Positions 16,716-24,700 of a stretch of DNA of 64,000 nt are shown here, piece after piece; within the stretch, counting starts at the first letter, position 1, and every line of letters starts with the position of its first letter. Position numbers and translations under genes: made by a program. The stretch is from Sediminispirochaeta smaragdinae DSM 11293. Lineage in GTDB: Bacteria; Spirochaetota; Spirochaetia; DSM-16054; Sediminispirochaetaceae. Location of the stretch: the NCBI RefSeq assembly GCF_000143985.1, contig NC_014364.1, positions 4,352,582 to 4,416,581 on the forward strand. The letters run 5' to 3'. The notes beneath the pieces were generated by a model. It saw only the letters and a list, made by a program, of their open reading frames with translations. It did no database searches and had not been told where the DNA came from.

Positions 16716-17898
16716 AGGCGGAAAATTCTTTCGCCTTTGCCGAAAGGACCGAAGCCATCTCACTAAGCGGGACAATATGCTGTATATGCCCTAGCTCCGC
16801 CGCAACCTTTGGCATACCGTATACGATACTGGAAGCAGCGTCCTGAGCAATGGTAAGTCCGCCTTTGCGGTGGATTTCGCCAATCTTCCGGGCCCCGTCA
16901 CGTCCCATTCCGGTCATGATGACGGCAAGAGCCCTCCCTCCGAACTCTTCAGCCACCGACTCAAAAAGTACATCGGCAGAAGGCCGATGGCCGTTTACGG
17001 GATCGGCGCTTGAAAGCGAAACGACCGCCGCAAGGCGCCGCCTGTGCACCTGGATATGAAAATTACCAGGGGCAATAAGCACCCTACCCCGTTTCACCAG
17101 ATCACCTTCCTCGGCCTCTTTGACCTCCAAAGCGCAGATTCGATCGAGACTCCTGGCAAATTCCAGAGTGAAACCGGCAGGCATGTGCTGGACGACCAAA
17201 ATGGGAAGGGGGAAATCGGCAGGAAGCTCGGAGAAAACGGTACGCAGGGCATTTGGGCCACCGGTAGAGATACCGATGGCACAAATTTCCAAAGGTCCGG
17301 CATCCTGCCTGGCAACAGGAGAGGCCACTTCTCTCGGTTCAAGTTTTCCGGCACCGGGAACAAGTTCGGAACGCAGGATCTCAGGAATGATAGTACGCTC
17401 TACTTTTCGAACGGGCCGTTCGGCAGGAGAGGGGATCGGCCGCTCCTGATCCCGTTTTTTCCTTTCGGCAACCGACAGAGACCGGCGGTACTGGAGGCCG
17501 TAAGCATACACCGTTTCCACCACCTGCTTCTCGACCAGGTGGATGTCTTCGCTGACGGAACCGGAAGGCTTCATGATAAAGTCGGAGGCACCGAGAGACA
17601 GCGCCTCCATGGTTATCTTTGCACCGCGTTTCGCTATGGATGAAAGAATCACAACAGGAATATCAATTCCGAGTCGCTTTCGTTCTTTTAAAAATTCGAT
17701 ACCGTTCATTTCCGGCATCTCGAGATCAAGGATAATCACATCGGGGTTCAGCCGCGGGATTTTTTGGAGCAAGAATTTGCCGTTCATTGCTTTCCCGACA
17801 AGCTCAAGCCCTTCCGCCTTTTCCACCATTCTGCCGACAAGATTCCTCATCAGAGCCGAATCATCACATATCATTACGGAAACGATTTCTTTATCCAC
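16705..17898 (-). CDS. cheB: Chemotaxis response regulator protein-glutamate methylesterase
   Basis: 397 residues. The N-terminal receiver has CDDSALMR and phosphoacceptor Asp58 (IILDLEMPEMNG). The linker at about 140-205 is long, charged and proline-rich. The C-terminal methylesterase has the Ser of GISTGGP, His of VVQHMPAGFT and Asp of MTGMGRDGA. It removes methyl groups from chemoreceptors in response to CheA. It lies 12 bp downstream of cheR on the same strand. Because cheR carries an insertion, cheB expression may also be polar-affected unless the element supplies a promoter. Confidence 0.96.
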   Translation of the reverse strand: MDKEIVSVMICDDSALMRNLVGRMVEKAEGLELVGKAMNGKFLLQKIPRLNPDVIILDLEMPEMNGIEFLKERKRLGIDIPVVILSSIAKRGAKITMEALSLGASDFIMKPSGSVSEDIHLVEKQVVETVYAYGLQYRRSLSVAERKKRDQERPIPSPAERPVRKVERTIIPEILRSELVPGAGKLEPREVASPVARQDAGPLEICAIGISTGGPNALRTVFSELPADFPLPILVVQHMPAGFTLEFARSLDRICALEVKEAEEGDLVKRGRVLIAPGNFHIQVHRRRLAAVVSLSSADPVNGHRPSADVLFESVAEEFGGRALAVIMTGMGRDGARKIGEIHRKGGLTIAQDAASSIVYGMPKVAAELGHIQHIVPLSEMASVLSAKAKEFSASIP

Positions 17899-17910
17899 AA
17901 AAAGCCTCTG

Positions 17911-18612
17911 CTACAAAAATTTCCGATAAATACAGGCCCAGTCGGTTTTCAAAAATTCAAATTTTGTTTCCATACCGAACAGGGATTCACTGTGCCCTAT
18001 AAAAAGATAGGAATGGCGGCTGAGCGCATCCCAGAATTTATTGATGACCGCCTGTTGGGCGGCCTCATCAAAATAGATGATGACGTTACGACAGAATACC
18101 ACATCGAGATTTCGTTTCCCGCTATCGTTCTTCAGATTGTGGTAATCGAAGGTCACCATCTTTTTTATTTCATCCTTAACCGTATAGCCGTTACTGACTC
18201 GCTCAAAATAGCGTTTCAAATAATGCTCGGGTACCCCGTTCATACGATTATCCGGATAAAACCCCTCTTTTGCCGTCATGAGTGATTTCAGGCTCAGATC
18301 GCTTGCGGTAACCTCCCCGGAAAAACCTGCAGGCAACTGATCCTTCAGCATCATTGCGATTGAATAGGGTTCCTCACCGGTTGAACACCCTGCGCTCCAT
18401 ATTCTGACAACCTTATCACCAGCCTCACGCTTAAAAGAGACGAGATCGGGAATGACATAGTGTTTCAGCGTATCAAAATGAGCGGTATTTCGAAAAAACC
18501 GAGTGAGGTTCGTCGTTACCGAGTCGAGAAGAATTTTCATCTCCTCGTCCTTCATGCTGATCAGTTTAAAGTAGTCATCGATCGTTTCCAGTCCCGATTT
18601 TCGCAGACGTTC
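17911..18612 (-). pseudogene. cheR: cheR, C-terminal part, cut off by an insertion sequence
   Basis: C-terminal S-adenosylmethionine-dependent methyltransferase domain of CheR. Visible motifs are LTRFFRN, WSAGCSTGEEPYS (SAM-binding loop) and DVVFCRNVIIYF. The fragment is open up to the insertion boundary and could restart at an internal ATG 18555 (MKDEEM), giving 214 residues without the N-terminal helical domain that binds receptors. Joining it to the fragment at 20263 after removing the element and one CGTTC copy restores one continuous frame (..LKERLRKSGLETIDDY..). Loss of full-length CheR is expected to impair adaptation unless a paralogue exists. Confidence 0.9.
18608..18612. repeat. Target-site duplication, left copy
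   Basis: CGTTC, repeated exactly at 20263-20267 on the other side of the insertion; one copy belongs to the original cheR sequence. Confidence 0.8.
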
Positions 18613-18618
18613 GCTTTA

Positions 18619-18636
18619 TGTCAACATAGATTACGC
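18619..18636. repeat. Insertion sequence inverted repeat, left
   Basis: TGTCAACATAGATTACGC; exact reverse complement of 20238-20255. It begins with TG as IS3-family ends do and contains the stop codon of the transposase gene. Confidence 0.9.
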
Positions 18637-19680
18637 GCTCTTTGAAATATTTTGTGAAGATTTTTTGCCTTCGGTAGAGGATTGTCCTTCATAGTTTTTA
18701 CCAGGATTCAGAACCACCACATTAGATGGCGTCCACTTCCTGACGGATCGCTTTCCCCATCGTTCAGCATGAGAGTTTCGAGCAGCTTCCATCGTGGCGT
18801 TTCTCCGCTTGAACAGCTCGGAATCCTTGCCGGTTCTTTTCTCATTGGGGGTGATGTATCCGAGCGCTGAATGCAGATGGTGATAATTATACCAGTCGAT
18901 GAAATCGGCCATCCAATTACGGGCATGATCTATGTTTCTGAATCTTCCCGGATAACCGGTGGTGTATTTCAGGGTTTTGAAAAAACTTTCGATAAACGGA
19001 TTATCGTTGCTGACCCTCGGACGGCTGAATGAATATCGCACTCCAAGCATGTACAGCAGGGCAAGTAATGAGAGGCCCTTCATCGGAGATCCGTTGTCGG
19101 AATGCAGATGCACCCCTTTCAGGTTCATTCGAGTGGAAAGCCGATGAAAAAGATCTCTGGCCAGAGCTGCATCTTCACGTTCATGGATCTCCCAGCCGAC
19201 GATTGATTTGTCGTAGATATCTATGATCACATAGGCAAACAGGAATATCCCTCTGACTGCTGTTGGTAACCAGGTAATGTCCCAGCTCCATACCTGATTC
19301 GGCGCGGTTGCAACAAGCTCAGGCGGATTGCTCACATTCCGTTGAGGCTTTGTATTCTCACGATGGTGGAGCTTGTTTTCTTCTTTCAGGATACGGTACA
19401 AGGTACTCTCAGAGGCGTAATAAAAGCCCTCCTGAGCAAGAATTGGAACGATCTGGTTCGGTGTCATATCTTTGAACCGTTCGCTGTTGCATGCCTCCAG
19501 AATCTGCTGTCTTTCCTGTTCGCTCAGCTTTCTGGGAACTTTTTTGGAAGCACCTTTGCGCCTATCGGTGGTACCGTGATTTTTCCAGTTCTCCAGCGTT
19601 TTCGCCGAGATGCCGATCATCCGGCAGCATTCCTTTTTGCGAGCTCCAGCCTGCACTACATCGTGTACCGCTGAGAGCAC
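18631..19680 (-). CDS. IS3-type transposase, OrfB (DDE integrase core)
   Basis: 349 residues from a GTG. An N-terminal helix-turn-helix region (about 20-110) is followed by an rve integrase core with the DDE triad: Asp in WSWDITWLP, Asp in HLHSDNGSPMKG and Glu in NDNPFIESFFKTLKY, the expected spacing for IS3. The stop TAA lies inside the terminal inverted repeat. The frame is open upstream in -1 phase into OrfA, consistent with production of an OrfAB fusion by frameshifting. Confidence 0.93.
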   Translation of the reverse strand: MLSAVHDVVQAGARKKECCRMIGISAKTLENWKNHGTTDRRKGASKKVPRKLSEQERQQILEACNSERFKDMTPNQIVPILAQEGFYYASESTLYRILKEENKLHHRENTKPQRNVSNPPELVATAPNQVWSWDITWLPTAVRGIFLFAYVIIDIYDKSIVGWEIHEREDAALARDLFHRLSTRMNLKGVHLHSDNGSPMKGLSLLALLYMLGVRYSFSRPRVSNDNPFIESFFKTLKYTTGYPGRFRNIDHARNWMADFIDWYNYHHLHSALGYITPNEKRTGKDSELFKRRNATMEAARNSHAERWGKRSVRKWTPSNVVVLNPGKNYEGQSSTEGKKSSQNISKSA

Positions 19681-19703
19681 CTGCTCTCTGGTGTGCTGAG
19701 CTA

Positions 19704-20186
19704 TCAGTCGTCCTCGTTTTCCTCCAAGATCCGGTGGAGTTTTTTTTTCAGTGCAATCAAAGCGGCCATTTCGGCTAACGCCTTATCTTTTCGGTTCAGT
19801 TCTTTTTCGAGCTGCTGTATTTTTTTCTTCGCGTCTTTCAGTTCCTGCTTGTGCTGTGTGTCTTTTTCAGTCACGGTCTCTCTCAACTCCTGCTGCCATA
19901 ATTGCAGATGCTCTGAGTGAAGACCTTTCTCGCGGATCCATCCGCCAAGCTGCTCTTCCGGGACCCCGGCCGCTTCAAGTACAAGCTGAAACTTTTCTCT
20001 GTTGCCCAGAGCGGCAGGTCCTAACTCTGCATCCAGGTTCAGTATACCGTTATTTACCTGCTCTATCCAGTTTCGGATGGTCTGATCGTTTATGCCGTAT
20101 TCCAGGGCTACCTCACGGATACTCCGCTTCTCAGGGGGTAAGACTTTTTTCAAGACTGATTCTTTGATGGCTCTGCTGTACCTCAT
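19704..20186 (-). CDS. IS3-type transposase, OrfA
   Basis: 160 residues. The N-terminal helix-turn-helix (REVALEYGINDQTIRNWI, about 24-41) should bind the element ends. The C-terminal half is a coiled coil (ETVTEKDTQHKQELKDAKKK...) with leucine-type heptads. Near the end an A9 run on the coding strand (19740-19748) encodes a lysine string and is a plausible slippery site for -1 frameshifting into OrfB. It is longer than the usual about 100-residue OrfA. Confidence 0.88.
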   Translation of the reverse strand: MRYSRAIKESVLKKVLPPEKRSIREVALEYGINDQTIRNWIEQVNNGILNLDAELGPAALGNREKFQLVLEAAGVPEEQLGGWIREKGLHSEHLQLWQQELRETVTEKDTQHKQELKDAKKKIQQLEKELNRKDKALAEMAALIALKKKLHRILEENEDD

Positions 20187-20237
20187 ACTGTCTCCATAGT
20201 TCTGTTCTCTGATGAAGAAATTAAATTCTCACATCAG

Positions 20238-20255
20238 GCGTAATCTATGTTGACA
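20238..20255. repeat. Insertion sequence inverted repeat, right
   Basis: GCGTAATCTATGTTGACA, exact reverse complement of 18619-18636. Confidence 0.9.
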
Positions 20256-20262
20256 CAGGGGG

Positions 20263-20267
20263 CGTTC
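20263..20267. repeat. Target-site duplication, right copy
   Basis: CGTTC, matching 18608-18612. Confidence 0.8.
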
Positions 20268-20432
20268 CTTCAGCCTGCTTTCGAGAATCGTTCGATTCGA
20301 GGGGGAAAAGTGTATACCGCTTTCGTCGTAAATACGATCACGAAATTTCTTAAACTGTACTTCCGAAAGAAATCTTTCCATTCTGCTTCGTGCCTCACCT
20401 AAAAGTGTAGGGTCCAGCTTTTCCGGTGTCAA
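20263..20432 (-). pseudogene. cheR: cheR, N-terminal part, cut off by the insertion
   Basis: N-terminal helical domain of CheR (FLSEVQFKKFRDRIYDESGIHF...ILESRLKER). The frame opens at TTG 20432; an ATG at residue 18 (MERFLSEVQ) with GGTGAGG upstream is an equally plausible start. Translation now runs a few codons into the element and stops. It diverges from the gene at 20476, so the cheR-cheB promoter should lie in the short gap between them. Confidence 0.88.
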
Positions 20433-20460
20433 TAGAACAGGTTTTTTCAGGTGATCGTGC

Positions 20461-20466
20461 TATATT
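20461..20466 (+). promoter_or_regulatory. Candidate -10 box for the bifunctional nuclease-like gene
   Basis: TATATT lies nine bases before ATG 20476 and there is no SD. No convincing -35 was found at 16-18 bp. Confidence 0.35.
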
Positions 20467-20475
20467 AAAAATACC

Positions 20476-20967
20476 ATGAAAAGATTCCTGTACTGCTTTT
20501 CCGTTCAAGGAATTGCTCTCGACGAAATAACCGAATCGCCCTTTGTGATTCTACACGATGTAAAACATGATATCACCCTCCCCTTGCAGATCGGAGCATC
20601 GGAAGCAAGTTCTCTTATCCTTGCTATGGAATGCAGAGAGAAGCAGGAAGAAGAAAGCGGATACGACCTTGCGGTAGAGTTGTTTCGAAAACATCGTTTT
20701 GCCCTTCGCGGCCTTGAAGTCCGCCGCAATAAAGGGGGTCATCACAAAGGAACCCTTGTATACAAGAAAGGTATACGGACCTTTCGAACCGAGGTCAACC
20801 CGAGTACCGGCATTGTACTCTGTGCAAAGCTTGGTGCTCCTATTTTCTTCGATAAAGAAGCAGCGGATGCCGCTGATTATGATAACAGGGTACTCATTGA
20901 ACTCGCGGGAGGAAGTGCGGAGCTTCTCTATCTCGACCCGACCCATCATCCGATGCAAATCATGTAG
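20476..20967 (+). CDS. Bifunctional nuclease-family (BFN, DUF151) protein
   Basis: 163 residues. The core has the DUF151 pattern: a beta-strand start (PFVILHDVKHDITLPLQIGASEASSLILAM), a central HKGTLVY segment and VNPSTGIVLCAKLGAPIFFDKEA, matching the usual SDAIALAVRxxAPIFV region but with substitutions. Homologues include nucleases and many proteins of unknown role linked to DNA or RNA metabolism. It sits between cheR and pyrG, with pyrG having its own promoter. Confidence 0.8.
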   Translation: MKRFLYCFSVQGIALDEITESPFVILHDVKHDITLPLQIGASEASSLILAMECREKQEEESGYDLAVELFRKHRFALRGLEVRRNKGGHHKGTLVYKKGIRTFRTEVNPSTGIVLCAKLGAPIFFDKEAADAADYDNRVLIELAGGSAELLYLDPTHHPMQIM

Positions 20968-20986
20968 CCGTGTAGCTTCCCGCGGA

Positions 20987-21015
20987 TTGCGTAACAGCTC
21001 CCCCTTAAGTATAAT
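20987..21015 (+). promoter_or_regulatory. pyrG promoter; predicts a leaderless mRNA
   Basis: TTGCGT (20987-20992), exactly 17 bp, TATAAT (21010-21015), then eight bases to ATG 21024. No SD is present in the gap. Confidence 0.6.
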
Positions 21016-21023
21016 CAACCCAC

Positions 21024-22640
21024 ATGAAGAAATACGTATTCGTCACCGGCGGAGTATGTTCCAGCCTGGGCAAAGGAGTCGCAGCGACTTCTCTCGGCAA
21101 CCTTCTCGAGAGTAGAGGGCTGCAGATTCGTATGGTCAAGATCGATCCGTACATCAATGTTGATGCCGGAACGATGAGCCCCTTTCAACACGGTGAGGTT
21201 TACGTCACCGACGACGGCGCGGAAACCGATCTGGATCTCGGAAACTACGCTCGTTTCACCAATGCTCCTCTCTCAAAGGTAAACTCCATCACCACCGGCC
21301 AAGTCTACCAAGAAGTGATAAAACGGGAACGGGAAGGCCGTTACCTCGGTCGAACCGTACAGGTAATCCCCCATATCACCGACGAAATCAAGCGAAGGAT
21401 CTATCTTGCAAGTGAAGATCCCGAGGTGGATGTTACCATCATTGAAATAGGAGGGACGGTTGGTGACATCGAATCCGTCCCATACCTGGAAGCAGCCCGT
21501 CAGTTCATTCACGATCTCGGAAAAGAGCATGTACTCTTTGTTCATCTCACGCTCATACCCCTTACGGTAGGGGGAGAGCTCAAAACAAAGCCGACCCAGC
21601 ACTCGGTAAAAGAGCTGCTCGAAATAGGTATCCAGCCGGACATCCTTCTTTGCAGGGCCCCTTACGCCCTTGAAGATGAGATGATTCGCAAAATCAGCCT
21701 CTTTACAAACGTGGAAAAAAGAGCCGTTATTTCAGCTTATGACGTAAAGACCACCATCTATGAACTGCCGATTGTGTTCCATCAACAGCATCTCGACGAA
21801 ATCGTGTTGGAAAAATTCGCCATTGAATGCAAAGACGCCGATCTTCGCTGCTGGACCAGAATGGTCGAAACAATTAAGAAGGCAAAAAAAACGGTAACGA
21901 TCGGTGTGGTCGGCAAGTATATCGAGCTCCACGATTCCTACAAATCGGTCTACGAGGCCTTGGTTCACGGTGGTATAGCCAATCAGGCCAAGGTCGTGCT
22001 TCGAAAAGTCGACAGTGAAGAGATCGAAACCAATGAAAAGGCAGTCGAACTTCTTGCAGGCATAGACGGCCTTCTTGTTCCCGGAGGCTTTGGAGAACGC
22101 GGTATTGCAGGGATGGTCAAGGCGGTCAAATGGGCCAGAGAAAATAAGATTCCCTGTTTCGGTATCTGCCTCGGAATGCAAGTCATGGTCATCGAATACA
22201 GCAGATCGGTACTTGGCCACGACGATGCAAATAGTACCGAATTTTCTCACCAGACGACCTTCCCAGTTATCAGTCTGCTCGAAGAGCAGATTGACGTAAA
22301 GGCCTACGGCGGGACTATGCGGCTGGGCAGGAGTGCCTCGAAGCTATGCTCGGGAACAATGATATCTAACATCTATGACACCGAACTCATCTACGAGCGC
22401 CATCGGCACAGATACGAGGTAAACAATATCCACAGAAAGGAGCTTGAAGAAGGAGGCCTCATCATCGCAGCGACCACTCCCGAAGATGAGCTGGTTGAAT
22501 CGGTTCAATGGCCTGATCATCCCTGGGGAATTGGGGTACAATATCATCCCGAATTTAAATCAACACCAATTCTTCCGCATCCCCTCTTTTCCAGTTTTAT
22601 CGGTGCAAGCCTGAAACATGCGGAAGTTGAAAAGAAATAA
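21024..22640 (+). CDS. pyrG: CTP synthase
   Basis: 538 residues; amination of UTP to CTP with ATP and glutamine. The synthase domain (1-265) starts with KYVFVTGGVCSSLGKGVAATSLG, carrying the ATP-binding loop, and includes IDPYINVDAGTMSPFQHGEVYVTDDG. The glutaminase domain (about 290-535) has the nucleophile in FGICLGMQ and the His/Glu pair in QYHPEF. Length is normal. It begins the run pyrG-lptC-lptA-lptB and overlaps lptC by 23 bp. Confidence 0.98.
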   Translation: MKKYVFVTGGVCSSLGKGVAATSLGNLLESRGLQIRMVKIDPYINVDAGTMSPFQHGEVYVTDDGAETDLDLGNYARFTNAPLSKVNSITTGQVYQEVIKREREGRYLGRTVQVIPHITDEIKRRIYLASEDPEVDVTIIEIGGTVGDIESVPYLEAARQFIHDLGKEHVLFVHLTLIPLTVGGELKTKPTQHSVKELLEIGIQPDILLCRAPYALEDEMIRKISLFTNVEKRAVISAYDVKTTIYELPIVFHQQHLDEIVLEKFAIECKDADLRCWTRMVETIKKAKKTVTIGVVGKYIELHDSYKSVYEALVHGGIANQAKVVLRKVDSEEIETNEKAVELLAGIDGLLVPGGFGERGIAGMVKAVKWARENKIPCFGICLGMQVMVIEYSRSVLGHDDANSTEFSHQTTFPVISLLEEQIDVKAYGGTMRLGRSASKLCSGTMISNIYDTELIYERHRHRYEVNNIHRKELEEGGLIIAATTPEDELVESVQWPDHPWGIGVQYHPEFKSTPILPHPLFSSFIGASLKHAEVEKK

Positions 22641-23247
22641 ACAAAGTCTATGCATCAAGGGAAGGAGGCTTCTCCTTCCCGGCTTTTTTCATGTTTCAGC
22701 TCTTCTTTTCATTGTATGGATCGTTGCCGCTTGCTCGGTGGATTACGAAAAGGCAAAAATGGCCGAAGACCTTGGAGAAGAGACGCCGGAAACAGTCATG
22801 CACGGTTTTAGGCAGGCAAACGTCATAGGCCATCACATTGTGTACGAAATAGAGGCTACTCAGGTGGAAAGTTATCCTCGCCAGAAGGTTCTAAAATTAT
22901 CGGACGTCGATTTCCGGGAATTCGATCAAAACGGCGATCAGGTATTCCTCAGTACGGCGGGTAGCATGGAGTATGATCTCCGTGAAAAACGTATCGATTT
23001 GGGATCGGGGGTAAAAATTCTCAGAACAAATGAGAACGGTTCTACGGAAATTGAGGGAGACGCTTTTTCTTTTGATGAAAAGGAAAAGCTGATAACGGCC
23101 CCCCCCACATCCCTGGTACGCTTCTCCGATGAAGAGAGCGGAGGAGTGTTGGCGGGACGCGGCTTTTCGGCGGAAACCGACAGCGGAACGATCCAATTCA
23201 GCGGGGGAGTATCGGGAACATACGGGGAGGATACCCATGAGCCGTAA
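22618..23247 (+). CDS. lptC: LPS export protein LptC-like lipoprotein
   Basis: 209 residues. The N-terminal hydrophobic segment ends in IVAAC (about residues 35-39), which fits a lipobox, whereas E. coli LptC is anchored by a transmembrane helix. The remainder is beta-rich, as expected for the LptC beta-jellyroll (VLKLSDVDFREFDQNGDQVFLSTAGSMEY). It would pass LPS from the inner-membrane LptBFG complex to LptA. The start codon lies within the end of pyrG. The assignment leans on the adjacent lptA and lptB because LptC sequence is poorly conserved. Confidence 0.78.
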   Translation: MRKLKRNKQSLCIKGRRLLLPGFFHVSALLFIVWIVAACSVDYEKAKMAEDLGEETPETVMHGFRQANVIGHHIVYEIEATQVESYPRQKVLKLSDVDFREFDQNGDQVFLSTAGSMEYDLREKRIDLGSGVKILRTNENGSTEIEGDAFSFDEKEKLITAPPTSLVRFSDEESGGVLAGRGFSAETDSGTIQFSGGVSGTYGEDTHEP

Positions 23248-23908
23248 GACGATATTCTTCCTCTCCCCCCTTCTGATTGTCTTTTTTTCCATGGTTGCGA
23301 CGGCCGAGGAACATGATACGAATGGGAATTCTTTCTCGTTTAGGGGGAATACAACCACCATCACCCTCCAGGAGGGGGAGCGGAAAACTGTTCTTAGCGG
23401 AGATGCCCGCATCACATTTGACGAAACAAGCATAAAAGCCGATGAGATTACCCTTTCGGGCCCAGATTTCCGTTATATCGAATGTACGGGGGCTGTCCTC
23501 ATGGAGGATACAGAAAAGGGGATTACATTAAAAACAAAGAAGCTGCTACACGATCGGACCCTTCGCCAGACGCGGGGCAGCGGCTATACCGAAATTGTCG
23601 ACACGGAGAACGAACTCAGCGCCCGTTGTTACTATTTCGAACAGGAAGAGGAAACCGAGACAATGTTACTCCAGGTGGGGGTACGTATCGACACAGTCAG
23701 CGCCGAGAAAGCAGTGGTCTGCCAATCGGAGCTTGCCCGCTATAACAGAGAGGAGAAGAGCCTTGAGCTGATCGGCTCTCCGTCCGTAGAATGGAAGGGA
23801 GACGAATACCAGGCCGACAGGATTCTGATCAATATGGGAAACGATACCATTGTCATGGAGGGATCGGTATCAGGCTCTCTCACCGAAGAAGAGGAGAAGG
23901 CAGAGTGA
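23237..23908 (+). CDS. lptA: LPS export periplasmic protein LptA (OstA-like)
   Basis: 223 residues from ATG 23237, chosen for its GGGGAGG; a signal peptide (ILFxxSP-type, about residues 1-23, ending TAEE) precedes repeated beta-jellyroll segments typical of OstA_N domains (TVLSGDARITFDETSIKADEITL, and YIECTGAVLMED). It forms the periplasmic bridge carrying LPS. It overlaps lptC by 11 bp and lptB by GTGA, so the three are translationally coupled. Confidence 0.85.
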   Translation: MSRKTIFFLSPLLIVFFSMVATAEEHDTNGNSFSFRGNTTTITLQEGERKTVLSGDARITFDETSIKADEITLSGPDFRYIECTGAVLMEDTEKGITLKTKKLLHDRTLRQTRGSGYTEIVDTENELSARCYYFEQEEETETMLLQVGVRIDTVSAEKAVVCQSELARYNREEKSLELIGSPSVEWKGDEYQADRILINMGNDTIVMEGSVSGSLTEEEEKAE

Positions 23909-24654
23909 ATCAGTCTCAAAGCCCGCAATCGGATATATTACGAGTGGAGGGCCTTGTCAAACGCTACGGAAAGAAAAAGGTGGTATGCGACGTAGGGTTT
24001 TCCATGAAACGGGGAGAGATCGTGGGACTGTTGGGACCGAATGGTGCCGGAAAAACCACCATTTTCTACATGATTGCCGGCTTCCTCACCCCCTCGGCAG
24101 GAACTATTTTTCTAAACAACGATAAACTCACCCGCTTACCCATGTTCAAGAGGGCCAGAAAGGGCATTAGTTATCTCCCCCAGGAAGCGTCTGTCTTTCG
24201 GAAACTCAGTGTCGAAGACAATATTATGGCCATTCTGGAGACAAGGAAAGAATTGAGCAAACGAGAACGGTCATTGCGCTTGGAATCGCTGCTCGATGAA
24301 TTTGGGATTCAAACGATACGAAAGCAGCAGGCCTATACCCTCTCGGGAGGAGAACGCAGGAGAACAGAAATTGCGAGATCCCTGGCCATTGATCCCAAAT
24401 TTCTCCTCCTGGACGAACCCCTTGCCGGGATCGATCCCATTGCCGTACATGAAATAAAAACCATTATACGGGGTCTGTCTGAGAAATCCATTGGAGTTCT
24501 GATAACCGATCACAATGTTCGCGACACCTTGGAGATTACCAACCGGGCATACATTATCAACAGGGGAGAGCTCGTCGTGAGCGGCGACAGGGAGACCCTT
24601 CTGAACGATCCCATTGCCCGTCAGATCTACCTCGGCGATTCCTTTCGCATGTGA
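23905..24654 (+). CDS. lptB: LPS export ABC transporter ATPase LptB
   Basis: 249 residues from GTG 23905 (GTGA overlap with lptA; GAGGAG upstream). Walker A is GPNGAGKTT, signature LSGGERRRTEIAR, Walker B LLLDEPLAGIDP and switch His ITDHN. LPQEASVFRKLSVEDNI is a hallmark of LptB. It powers LPS extraction with LptF/LptG, which are not in this window. Confidence 0.95.
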   Translation: MNQSQSPQSDILRVEGLVKRYGKKKVVCDVGFSMKRGEIVGLLGPNGAGKTTIFYMIAGFLTPSAGTIFLNNDKLTRLPMFKRARKGISYLPQEASVFRKLSVEDNIMAILETRKELSKRERSLRLESLLDEFGIQTIRKQQAYTLSGGERRRTEIARSLAIDPKFLLLDEPLAGIDPIAVHEIKTIIRGLSEKSIGVLITDHNVRDTLEITNRAYIINRGELVVSGDRETLLNDPIARQIYLGDSFRM

Positions 24655-24662
24655 ATGCAGCA

Positions 24663-24691
24663 TTGACAATTACCACTACCAGTAGCATCAT
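24663..24691 (+). promoter_or_regulatory. Candidate promoter for rpoN
   Basis: TTGACA (24663-24668), 17-bp spacer, CATCAT (24686-24691). The GTG start at 24701 lies nine bases after the -10, without an SD. It lies in the 46-bp gap after lptB. Confidence 0.5.
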
Positions 24692-24700
24692 ACAGAAGTC

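Larger units (their letters stand above)
18613..20262 (-). mobile_element. IS3-family-type insertion sequence inserted in cheR
   Basis: 1650-bp element with two overlapping-phase genes on the minus strand, an 18-bp perfect inverted repeat near the ends and a CGTTC direct duplication outside. The repeats lie six and seven bases inside the duplication, so either the element's true ends include GCTTTA and CAGGGGG or the junctions carry a few extra bases. The reading frames look intact and the flanking gene still aligns perfectly when rejoined, indicating a recent and possibly active insertion. Confidence 0.92.
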
